NCBI GenBank assembly: GCA_964485585.1
Contig: CAZAJT010000048.1
Coordinates: 1-6,460 of the forward strand
DNA length: 6,460 nucleotides
Direction of reading: 5' to 3'
DNA from: CAZAJT01 sp964485585
Lineage (GTDB): Bacteria > Patescibacteriota > Microgenomatia > UBA1406 > GWC2-37-13
This document shows positions 1 to 5,348 of this stretch, piece by piece; position 1 is the first letter of the stretch, and each line of letters starts with the position of its first letter. The translations under genes and the position numbers were made by a program. Below the pieces are notes generated by a model that saw nothing but the letters and a program-made list of their open reading frames with translations, did no database searches and was not told the origin of the DNA.

Positions 1-36
1 GAGATCCTTCGTCGCTTCACTCCTCAGGATGACAGG
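1..36. repeat. Edge of short interspersed repeat, imperfect palindrome
   Basis: The left edge carries a short element beginning GAGATCCTTCGTCGC and ending CTCAGGATGACAGG, in which ATCCT (4-8) can pair with AGGAT (26-30) around a pyrimidine-rich loop. From memory, closely similar sequences occur as intergenic repeats in many unrelated bacterial genomes and metagenomic contigs. No second copy is visible in this window, and the element may continue to the left. Its role is not known to me; it does not look coding here. Confidence 0.5.
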
Positions 37-83
37 AAGTGCGAAACTCGTGTCAGATGTTAAAAAGGAATCGTGTATAAGAG

Positions 84-121
84 GAATTCTTCAAGTAGTG
101 GTGCGCTTCCACGTAGAATTC
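84..121. repeat. Imperfect inverted repeat (hairpin) upstream of M16 gene
   Basis: GAATTCT (84-90) is the reverse complement of AGAATTC (115-121), and inside it GTGG (98-101) pairs with CCAC (109-112) around a 7-nt loop, leaving an asymmetric bulge. It sits before the -35 box of the following gene. It has no trailing T run on the + strand, so it is not a convincing intrinsic terminator; it could end or protect a transcript arriving from the left, or be a remnant of the neighbouring repeat. Confidence 0.3.
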
Positions 122-134
122 AGGTATTGTGATA

Positions 135-163
135 TTGCGACTACGTATGACTTATAGTATAAT
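135..163 (+). promoter_or_regulatory. Sigma70-type promoter of the M16 peptidase gene, leaderless
   Basis: TTGCGA (135-140) and a perfect TATAAT (158-163) are separated by the optimal 17 bp. Only 8 nt lie between the -10 box and the ATG at 172, so transcription would start at or within a base or two of the start codon. There is no Shine-Dalgarno sequence. This supports both the promoter and the chosen start codon. Confidence 0.75.
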
Positions 164-171
164 TAGCCTCC

Positions 172-1512
172 ATGATAGAACGGCTTGAGAGCGATGGGAG
201 CAGCATATTTGTTCCAACACATCTGGAGCAAGATTATTGCAGGGAGCAGGGTATTGAATTACGGAAGCTCGCGAACGGTATTACCATACTGGGAGTGCCG
301 CGTATAGTAGCGGATCGGGCTCATGCTACTGTGAAGTTTAACCTGGCCTCCGGCGCTCACTTTGATCCACTGGGAAAATCAGGTCTCCACCATTTCATGG
401 AGCACATCGTGGTATCAGAAATTGCTCATCTCTCGAGATCCTTTGGTGTCTCCATGAATGCTGTGACTTCTGCTGAGTTTGTACAGATTTTCTTTGATGA
501 TGCAGTGGCTAACCCAGCGGTACCAACCTATGGATTGTGGCAGACGCTGCCGCTCGTAAGACAATTATTTAATAACCCCTTTCATTTTATAGACAATGTT
601 GATGACGCCGTAGAGATTGAAAAGAGAGTCATCCTAGCAGAGCTAGATGAGTTAGTACTGAGAACCAAGGTGAGAAATGCGAGTGTGGCGATTATATTTG
701 ATGGATCTCATCCTGCACGAAACAGTGTTATCGGTACTCCCAAAGATATTCGTTCGATATCAAGTATTGATGTTTATAAAATTGCGCAGCCACTATTCCA
801 TCCAAACGGGCTCAATATCTCCGTGATTACTGAGGGAGAAAAAGACAATTGTCGTGAAGCTGTCGATGTGCTTGCCGGGCTTTTTCATAATTACACTGGT
901 GATCCGAACCATCAAAGACCCCATATTGATTTCTCCCTCTATGATGGGCTTAACCCTGAATTTAAGGGTGGAAAAATATATCGGGCAGAAGTGGGTTTGG
1001 GAACCGGTCGAGCCGATGTGTCTTTTATATGGAGAGTTCCTTTTCAGTGGTGTTTGCAAGAGCATGGTGTAATTAATGAAATGGTAGAATTTCTCGACAC
1101 GAAACTGCGTCAGTTTTACCGACAGAATGGATTGGGATATTCTTCGCGGGCACAAGCCATTCACCTTCATACTTCTTCTTTGGTGAAAATAAATATGGAT
1201 CTCCCACGACAGCTCACATACGATTACGACTCTATTACTGGGTTACTGCTTCCTCAGCTTGTTGAAAAGGTCATCTCGGCAGACAATAATGTTCTCGTGT
1301 CATATAGCGATCAACGTCGATTAGCACGAGCTGCCGAACCATTATTTATTCCTTCCCAATTCGATTTATTGACAGAAACATTTCAGACACATGGTCGAAT
1401 CCTTGATCTTGGAGTAGCGAATAAGAATTTTGCAAGTGTTACAGTGGAAGATATGGAACGAATGCAACAAACGCTTCTTGCTCAACCTCCTGCTGTTATT
1501 ATTGTGAGCTAA
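172..1512 (+). CDS. M16 family zinc metallopeptidase (insulinase/processing-peptidase type)
   Basis: A 446-residue protein with the architecture of the two-domain M16 peptidases (usually about 400-450 aa). The inverted zinc motif HxxEH is intact: His74, Glu77 and His78. The third zinc ligand is probably Glu157 in the segment EKRVILAELDE (150-160), 79 residues further on, as expected for the family. In the C-terminal domain RQNGLGY (317-323) matches the conserved Arg/Tyr substrate-binding stretch of M16_C domains. The protein is therefore likely an active protease rather than a non-catalytic partner. There is no signal peptide or membrane segment, suggesting a cytoplasmic enzyme that degrades or processes peptides; the substrate cannot be told from sequence. 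M16 enzymes of this size often work as dimers or with a second subunit, but no partner gene is next door. It appears to be a single-gene transcript starting at its own promoter and ends with TAA. Confidence 0.87.
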   Translation: MIERLESDGSSIFVPTHLEQDYCREQGIELRKLANGITILGVPRIVADRAHATVKFNLASGAHFDPLGKSGLHHFMEHIVVSEIAHLSRSFGVSMNAVTSAEFVQIFFDDAVANPAVPTYGLWQTLPLVRQLFNNPFHFIDNVDDAVEIEKRVILAELDELVLRTKVRNASVAIIFDGSHPARNSVIGTPKDIRSISSIDVYKIAQPLFHPNGLNISVITEGEKDNCREAVDVLAGLFHNYTGDPNHQRPHIDFSLYDGLNPEFKGGKIYRAEVGLGTGRADVSFIWRVPFQWCLQEHGVINEMVEFLDTKLRQFYRQNGLGYSSRAQAIHLHTSSLVKINMDLPRQLTYDYDSITGLLLPQLVEKVISADNNVLVSYSDQRRLARAAEPLFIPSQFDLLTETFQTHGRILDLGVANKNFASVTVEDMERMQQTLLAQPPAVIIVS

Positions 1513-1561
1513 GTCATCAATGCTGGAGTAATACTTTGTGCAATATGAGATTATGAAAGCG

Positions 1562-1567
1562 TAAAAT
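1562..1567 (+). promoter_or_regulatory. Possible -10 box for the nadM-like fragment
   Basis: TAAAAT lies 7 nt before the ATG at 1575, the same geometry as the other leaderless starts in this window. No good -35 box is found at 16-18 bp; TTGTGC (1536-1541) would need a 20-bp spacer. The site is weak and could be chance in an AT-rich gap. Confidence 0.3.
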
Positions 1568-1574
1568 TTATCGT

Positions 1575-1793
1575 ATGATACGGCATATACACTACAATGT
1601 CGGATTGGTTATAGGGAGGTTTCAGCCGTTTCATCGGGGACACCTGCATCTCATACAAAAAGCACTCTCATTCGCGGATAATCTGATTATCGGTATCGGA
1701 AGCACCAATATTTCTAATGAAGATAATCCATTTACTTACGGAAAGCGGAAGGAACGCATTGTTCAGTCGTTGCACAATAAATATCTTCCTTAA
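1575..1793 (+). pseudogene. Truncated NMN adenylyltransferase (NadM-like), N-terminal fragment
   Basis: The 72-residue product starts with a typical nucleotidyltransferase Rossmann core: VGLVIGRFQPFHRGHLHLI at 9-27 contains GRFQPFHRGH (14-23), with the HxGH signature His20-His23 that binds ATP phosphates. NPFTYGKRKERI (51-62) is characteristic of archaeal-type NMN adenylyltransferase, which makes NAD from NMN and ATP. Family members are about 170 residues long; this one stops at TAA around residue 72 and lacks the second half, including the ISSTxxR motif needed for catalysis. The missing part is not in any downstream frame, because the convergent threonine synthase gene begins its 3' end 6 bp later. 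It is best read as a gene remnant cut by rearrangement. A short folded product cannot be excluded, but it should not be a working adenylyltransferase. Confidence 0.75.
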
Positions 1794-1799
1794 AAACGT

Positions 1800-3230
1800 T
1801 CATAATCGTTCTTGCAGGATTTTCCGAAGCTTATCTTCATCGGGTTCAACAAAGATTGGTTGATTGGCAAAGTTACCTTTTATTCTTCTCCCGTGTGATG
1901 TTACTACTTCCTCAGTAGCAAAGCCAACCTGTAATCGATCGCGATGATACCAGAGTGTGTAGCTTGGATCTTTGAGTAAGTGTCCGGTCAAGATAACAAC
2001 GACATTCTCATTTCGGTCAAACGGACTATCAGTTCCTTGCTTAACAATTTTCTTCAGTCCTGCAATAGTAACTGCTGAAGCAGGTTCACAACCGACTCCG
2101 TCTCTGCCGACGACCGCTTTCGCGTCAGCGATCTCCTGTTCTGTCACCTGAGCAATCCATCCGTCAGTCTCCTCAAGTCCACGCTTTGCTTTTTTCCAGG
2201 AAATTGGATTGCCAATCTTGATCGCAGTTGCCAGGGTTCTAGCATGTACGGTAATAAGATGGTCAGGATTATCACTCGTAATGGTGCGGTAAAAGGGATT
2301 TGCTCCGCTTGCTTGAACAATCGTAAGTCGCGGATATCGGTCAATAAATCCTAATTCCTTAAGCTCCTTCAATCCCTTCCAGATTGATGCTGCGTGTCCA
2401 AGATTGCCTCCGGGTACCACAATACGATCGGGTACTTGCCAGTCAAGCTGTTCAAGGAGTTCTATTATCATAGTTTTCTGGCCTTCGATACGGAAAGGAT
2501 TAATGGAATTGACGACATAGATTCCTAATTCGGGTGCAACTTTCATTATTAATTCCATAGCCCTATCAAAATCACCGCCGATTTGTATCGTGAGAGCACC
2601 ATAGTCCAGAGATTGAGAGAGCTTTCCGTAGGAAATCTGACCTTCAGGAATGAGAACAACCGCCCGTAAACCAGCCCGTTTCGCATAGGCAGATTCTGAA
2701 GCAGAAGTATTTCCGGTCGAGCTACTAGCAACTGCCCGCATACCAAGGATAACGGCTTGAGTTATAGCGGTTGCCATACCCGGGTCTTTAAATGAACCAG
2801 TTGGATTAAATCCTTGGTGTTTAGCTACGAGGTTAGAAAGACCGACATACTCAGCGCATTCCGGCATTGCAAGGATAGGAGTATTTCCCTCTTCCATCGT
2901 AATCACATGAACAGGATTTTTAACAAAAGGGAGTAATTCACGAAAGCGCCAGACTCCACTTCTGTCATATGGTAATTGAGAAGTTCTTCTCAGTTTCCAT
3001 AAATCCTTTAATCTTTTGGGATCGAGATCACTGGGAAATTGATAAGAAACATCAAGAATGTCTCCACAAGCAGGATCAGCACAGTTATACAATGGTTTAT
3101 CCGTTGGATAGGTAGCGTTGCAGGTTATACAGCTCAGATGAGCATCATTGCTAAAACCGGGATTTTCTTTAAGGAGATGTTGGCTATTTACTGCAATATC
3201 TTGAGCACTGTATCGATATTCTTCTGCCAT
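1800..3230 (-). CDS. thrC: Threonine synthase with N-terminal zinc ribbon
   Basis: A 476-residue fold-type II PLP enzyme, expected to convert O-phospho-L-homoserine and water to L-threonine and phosphate. Numbering from the ATG at 3230, Cys34/Cys37 and Cys50/Cys55 form the zinc ribbon seen at the N terminus of many bacterial and archaeal threonine synthases. NPTGSFKDPGM (142-152) carries the PLP-binding Lys148; SSTGNTSAS (170-178) is the substrate-binding loop that also contacts PLP, and PGGNLGH (273-279) is the glycine-rich phosphate-binding loop. The frame is open back to a GTG at 3263, but the -10 box of the likely promoter overlaps that upstream codon, so the ATG at 3230 is preferred. The gene ends in TGA. 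No other threonine or homoserine gene (hom, thrB, asd) is nearby, so the substrate source is unclear. Related enzymes such as cysteate synthase share this fold; the overall pattern favours threonine synthase. Confidence 0.88.
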   Translation of the reverse strand: MAEEYRYSAQDIAVNSQHLLKENPGFSNDAHLSCITCNATYPTDKPLYNCADPACGDILDVSYQFPSDLDPKRLKDLWKLRRTSQLPYDRSGVWRFRELLPFVKNPVHVITMEEGNTPILAMPECAEYVGLSNLVAKHQGFNPTGSFKDPGMATAITQAVILGMRAVASSSTGNTSASESAYAKRAGLRAVVLIPEGQISYGKLSQSLDYGALTIQIGGDFDRAMELIMKVAPELGIYVVNSINPFRIEGQKTMIIELLEQLDWQVPDRIVVPGGNLGHAASIWKGLKELKELGFIDRYPRLTIVQASGANPFYRTITSDNPDHLITVHARTLATAIKIGNPISWKKAKRGLEETDGWIAQVTEQEIADAKAVVGRDGVGCEPASAVTIAGLKKIVKQGTDSPFDRNENVVVILTGHLLKDPSYTLWYHRDRLQVGFATEEVVTSHGRRIKGNFANQPIFVEPDEDKLRKILQERL

Positions 3231-3254
3231 ACTAGATTGGTAACTGCAACGGCC

Positions 3255-3283
3255 AGTATACACTTGAAATACTTCAAAAGCAA
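3255..3283 (-). promoter_or_regulatory. Promoter of the threonine synthase gene
   Basis: On the minus strand TTGCTT (3283-3278) and TATACT (3260-3255) are separated by 17 bp. Transcription would start near 3248, giving a leader of about 18 nt before the ATG at 3230. The -10 box lies directly after the upstream in-frame GTG (3263-3261), which is why that longer start is rejected. No Shine-Dalgarno is visible in the leader. Confidence 0.6.
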
Positions 3284-3290
3284 ATTCCGA

Positions 3291-3319
3291 TTGACAACAA
3301 GTATAGTAATACTTATAAT
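3291..3319 (+). promoter_or_regulatory. Perfect-consensus sigma70 promoter of the toxin-antitoxin operon
   Basis: TTGACA (3291-3296) and TATAAT (3314-3319) are both exact consensus and 17 bp apart. Transcription should begin near 3326, leaving a leader of about 25 nt before the antitoxin ATG at 3352; GGA at 3338-3340 is at most a weak ribosome-binding site. The -35 box is 7 bp from the -35 box of the divergent threonine synthase promoter. Such a strong promoter makes sense only if repressed by its own product. Confidence 0.85.
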
Positions 3320-3331
3320 AATAGTATTACT
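3305..3331. promoter_or_regulatory. Inverted-repeat operator spanning the -10 box
   Basis: AGTAATAC (3305-3312) and its exact reverse complement GTATTACT (3324-3331) flank an 11-bp spacer that contains the whole TATAAT box. The position is ideal for blocking RNA polymerase. AbrB/MazE-type antitoxins commonly bind palindromes over their own promoter, alone or with the toxin, so the likely ligand is the protein encoded just downstream. The region is very AT-rich, which raises the chance of accidental symmetry. Confidence 0.6.
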
Positions 3332-3351
3332 TATTACGGAAATAATACAAT

Positions 3352-3585
3352 ATGCAATTTACTACTACGGTAACACAAAAAGGGCAGGTGACCATCCCAA
3401 AACACCTCAGAGAACGTTTTGGCATCCGTCCCTATGATACGGTTCTTGTAGAACAGAGTAAAACGAACATAGTGATCAAGCCCGCAGTAGACATATTAGA
3501 TTTAGCAGGAACAATGGCGCCTTCTCGTAAAAAACCTCTCCTGAAAGCTCGGAAACAAATGGAGCGACAGTATAGTCGAATCTAG
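3352..3585 (+). CDS. AbrB/MazE-family antitoxin (SpoVT-AbrB domain)
   Basis: A 77-residue protein. Residues 3-45 form a swapped-hairpin AbrB DNA-binding domain, recognised by TTVTQKGQVTIPKHLRERFGI (split as TTVTQKGQV at 4-13 and TIPKHLRERFGI at 14-25) and the following RPYDTVLVEQSKTNIVIKP strand pair. The C-terminal 30 residues are basic and probably carry the toxin-binding segment that inserts into the PIN protein. It should dimerise, neutralise the toxin and repress its own operon through the inverted repeat at the promoter. The gene ends with TAG one base before the toxin ATG. Its first codon is fixed by the promoter and by the conserved domain starting immediately. Confidence 0.88.
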   Translation: MQFTTTVTQKGQVTIPKHLRERFGIRPYDTVLVEQSKTNIVIKPAVDILDLAGTMAPSRKKPLLKARKQMERQYSRI

Positions 3586-3586
3586 T

Positions 3587-4000
3587 ATGCAATATTTCAT
3601 TGACGCAAATATTTTTTTAAGAGTGTTGGTGAAAGATAATGAGAAACAGTTTTCTGCCTGTGTTCGTTTTTTGAAAACGTTGAAGAAAAATAAATTTGAC
3701 GCATACACCGGAAGCATCACTCTTGCAGAAATTGCATGGACACTAGGTTCTTATTATTCATTTTCGAAACAACAGGTTATTGAAGGAATTGATAGCATTC
3801 TCAATCTGCGTGGTTTGAAAATTATTGACGATTACAATCATAAACTAGCACTGGATCTCTACCAAAAATATTCAGTCAAGTATATTGACAGTCTTATCGC
3901 ATCCATTGGTCCTGTTTATACCAAAAAAATGATCGTTGTTTCCTACGATAAGGATTTTGATAAACTTCCGGTAGTGCGAAAAGAACCAAATAGAACATAA
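3587..4000 (+). CDS. PIN-domain ribonuclease toxin (VapC-like)
   Basis: The 137-residue product is a full-length single PIN domain. The acidic active-site set that binds Mg/Mn is present: Asp6 in FIDANIFLRVL, Glu48 in SITLAEIAW, Asp101 in KYIDSLIAS, and Asp121 (with Asp123) in SYDKDFDKL. Family members are endoribonucleases that cut tRNA, rRNA or mRNA when freed from their antitoxin. The ATG follows the antitoxin TAG by a single base and has no ribosome-binding site, so translation is probably coupled, keeping antitoxin and toxin levels linked. It is VapC-like by fold, but the partner is AbrB/MazE-like; such pairing is common. Nothing appears broken. The last residues are short and polar with no extra domain. 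Confidence 0.88.
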   Translation: MQYFIDANIFLRVLVKDNEKQFSACVRFLKTLKKNKFDAYTGSITLAEIAWTLGSYYSFSKQQVIEGIDSILNLRGLKIIDDYNHKLALDLYQKYSVKYIDSLIASIGPVYTKKMIVVSYDKDFDKLPVVRKEPNRT

Positions 4001-4048
4001 CGCCCACTCTCAACAAAATTTACTCCAATTCTAAAGTCGACTTCTTGC

Positions 4049-4639
4049 TTATTGTGTTTTTCCCTGTGTGTTTCTTTTTCTGATAGCATCGAGCAATTCA
4101 AATGCATGGAGTGCTTTTTCTAGACTTTGAGGACCTTTCGCTTCCTGCTGGTCTGGTTCAATGTATAAAAGCTGTGTATTTTCTCCGGTTTCAGATTGCA
4201 CCAGCCTCAGATGTTTTTGTCCGATTCCCTTCACTTCGCGCGCTGATTCCAACGTTTTCATCACTTCCAATAATTCAGGTTTTGCTCCGCCTACTATTGT
4301 AGCAATTTGAGAATCTAGTAACATATCCGTATCGTTGCCTGAGTCGCCAGCGACAACTCCAACTACATGATATTTTTCACTCATGTAGTGAATTACATCA
4401 GTTTTCGTTACTGGTACGAGATCAATATTAAAGCGATGTCGATCGCTCGAGAGTGATTCGTTATGTGAGAATACAACTTTAATATTCGGTCTATTAATTT
4501 CATCTGACTTCAACAGTAACTCAAACGATTCCCGAATCTGAGAGATCACATCTTGAGCTCCTTCGCAGGTAAATGATATTTTGAATTTCTGCGGTGAGAG
4601 ATTTGGTTTTTGTCCTGAAGCATTCTGGGGATCTTTGCG
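4049..4639 (-). pseudogene. C-terminal part of HAD-IIB phosphatase, after in-frame TGA
   Basis: This segment continues the upstream reading frame without any shift, directly after the TGA at 4642-4640, and runs 196 codons to TAA. It contains SPQKFKISF just after the break, the motif III lysine in VTKTDVIHYM (about residue 294 of the joined protein), and motif IV GDSGNDTDML with Asp314 and Asp318, which complete the magnesium site of HAD phosphatases. On its own it lacks the nucleophilic aspartate and cannot be an active phosphatase. A GTG at 4549 could restart translation but would drop part of the cap domain. No other stop or frameshift has accumulated, so the interruption is recent, is read through, or is a sequence error. 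Confidence 0.75.
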
Positions 4640-5284
4640 TCAAGCTTGTACATTCTCGAGAGAATCTCGTGACTGGAATTGTAGTTTCATATCTGGTGCA
4701 TGTTGACGAAATCGTTCGACAACACTAACACATCCCCCATACAGAAGATCACGATCAAAACCAAAATGATTTTTTATATAGTTTTCCCATTGTTCGTCCA
4801 ATAGATAGCTCCCGTCATGCTGTAAAATATATAGCTCTGTACCAACCGCTCCCGCGCAAACCACGAATTGAGGGAAGTGTGCTGTTTCATATTCACTGCC
4901 ACCTGCTTGTCCTCGTTGTATTAACGACAAATCTCTTCCGGTGACTGCAATCAGCGATATGTTTCTTTGTTGCAATTTTGAAGTCAGTCTGTCTGATGCT
5001 TGAATATATGGTTGAGATTTTTCCAGAATAAGTTTTTTAAGAGCTTCCGGGTTTAGCAACTGTTTTTCTGCATCCGTCGGTTTATACGTATAGGAAAATG
5101 TTCCATCAAGATCGACAAATCCGGTATAGAGCTTATTCCATCCGGATGATTTTGTCGCCTGTGCTGCCAATTGCTCAACGAGAAAAGAATTTTCATAGGT
5201 AGGTTCAGAGCGTAACGCATTAAACCAATCAGGAGTACGCGATGATTCTGAATTCTGTTGCGCAGTTGACTCTTCTGCAAACAT
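4640..5284 (-). CDS. N-terminal part of HAD-IIB (sucrose-phosphatase-like) phosphatase, stopped by TGA
   Basis: A 214-residue product up to the TGA. After about 50 polar N-terminal residues, GFVDLDGTFS carries HAD motif I with the nucleophile Asp58 and the general acid Asp60; VTGRD supplies motif II with Thr115. The segment after it, up to the break, is the start of the C2-type (IIB) cap domain. Joined in frame with the downstream piece the protein would be about 411 codons and hold all four motifs; the pattern resembles sucrose-6-phosphate or mannosylglycerate-phosphate phosphatases, but the substrate is not assignable. The ATG at 5284 is chosen over the upstream ATG at 5311 because a TATAAT box sits between them, 7 nt before 5284. 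It is transcribed divergently from the dehydrogenase gene. Confidence 0.72.
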   Translation of the reverse strand: MFAEESTAQQNSESSRTPDWFNALRSEPTYENSFLVEQLAAQATKSSGWNKLYTGFVDLDGTFSYTYKPTDAEKQLLNPEALKKLILEKSQPYIQASDRLTSKLQQRNISLIAVTGRDLSLIQRGQAGGSEYETAHFPQFVVCAGAVGTELYILQHDGSYLLDEQWENYIKNHFGFDRDLLYGGCVSVVERFRQHAPDMKLQFQSRDSLENVQA

Positions 5285-5291
5285 ATGTTCT

Positions 5292-5320
5292 ATTATAATA
5301 ACATACCCCATTTACACCAA
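5292..5320 (-). promoter_or_regulatory. Leaderless promoter of the HAD phosphatase gene
   Basis: On the minus strand TTGGTG (5320-5315) and an exact TATAAT (5297-5292) are 17 bp apart, and the -10 box ends 7 nt before the ATG at 5284. The mRNA would begin essentially at the start codon. The box lies inside the reading frame extended to 5311, arguing against that longer start. Confidence 0.65.
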
Positions 5321-5336
5321 TTCTTCGGAATTACGA

Positions 5337-5342
5337 TATAAT
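5337..5342 (+). promoter_or_regulatory. -10 box of the dehydrogenase gene, leaderless
   Basis: An exact TATAAT ends 6 nt before the ATG at 5349, so the transcript should be leaderless. The -35 box is unclear: TTTACA (5311-5316) would need a 20-bp spacer, and no better match lies at 16-18 bp. That hexamer overlaps the -35 box of the divergent phosphatase promoter, so the two promoters may compete for polymerase. Confidence 0.55.
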
Positions 5343-5348
5343 CTTACT

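Noticed and set aside
793..1170. 125-codon open frame on the minus strand inside the M16 gene
   Set aside because: It is antisense to a strongly conserved peptidase and has no promoter or recognisable domain.
3039..3437. 132-codon open frame on the + strand across the thrC 5' end and the TA promoter
   Set aside because: It lies antisense to the conserved thrC zinc ribbon and overlaps the promoter and antitoxin; its translation is not protein-like beyond chance hydrophobic runs.
3228..3589. Inverted 11-bp identity AATCTAGTATG at the thrC and PIN start codons
   Set aside because: Matches of 11 bp are expected by chance in a window this size, and similarity does not extend beyond it; common start context is possible but unsupported.
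4001..4048. Bidirectional terminator between the convergent toxin and phosphatase genes
   Set aside because: The gap holds a perfect 10-bp palindrome AAGTCGACTT (4034-4043), but it has no loop and is not followed by a T run on either strand.
4640..4642. TGA read as glycine (code 25 of Absconditabacteria/Gracilibacteria)
   Set aside because: thrC ends at TGA at its natural C terminus, and the dehydrogenase TGA overlaps the start of a recognisable next gene; no other in-frame TGA occurs in any gene of the window.
4600..4642. Selenocysteine insertion at the TGA with a downstream SECIS hairpin
   Set aside because: The bases after the TGA do not form a stable stem-loop at the required distance, and the position is not a catalytic site of HAD enzymes.
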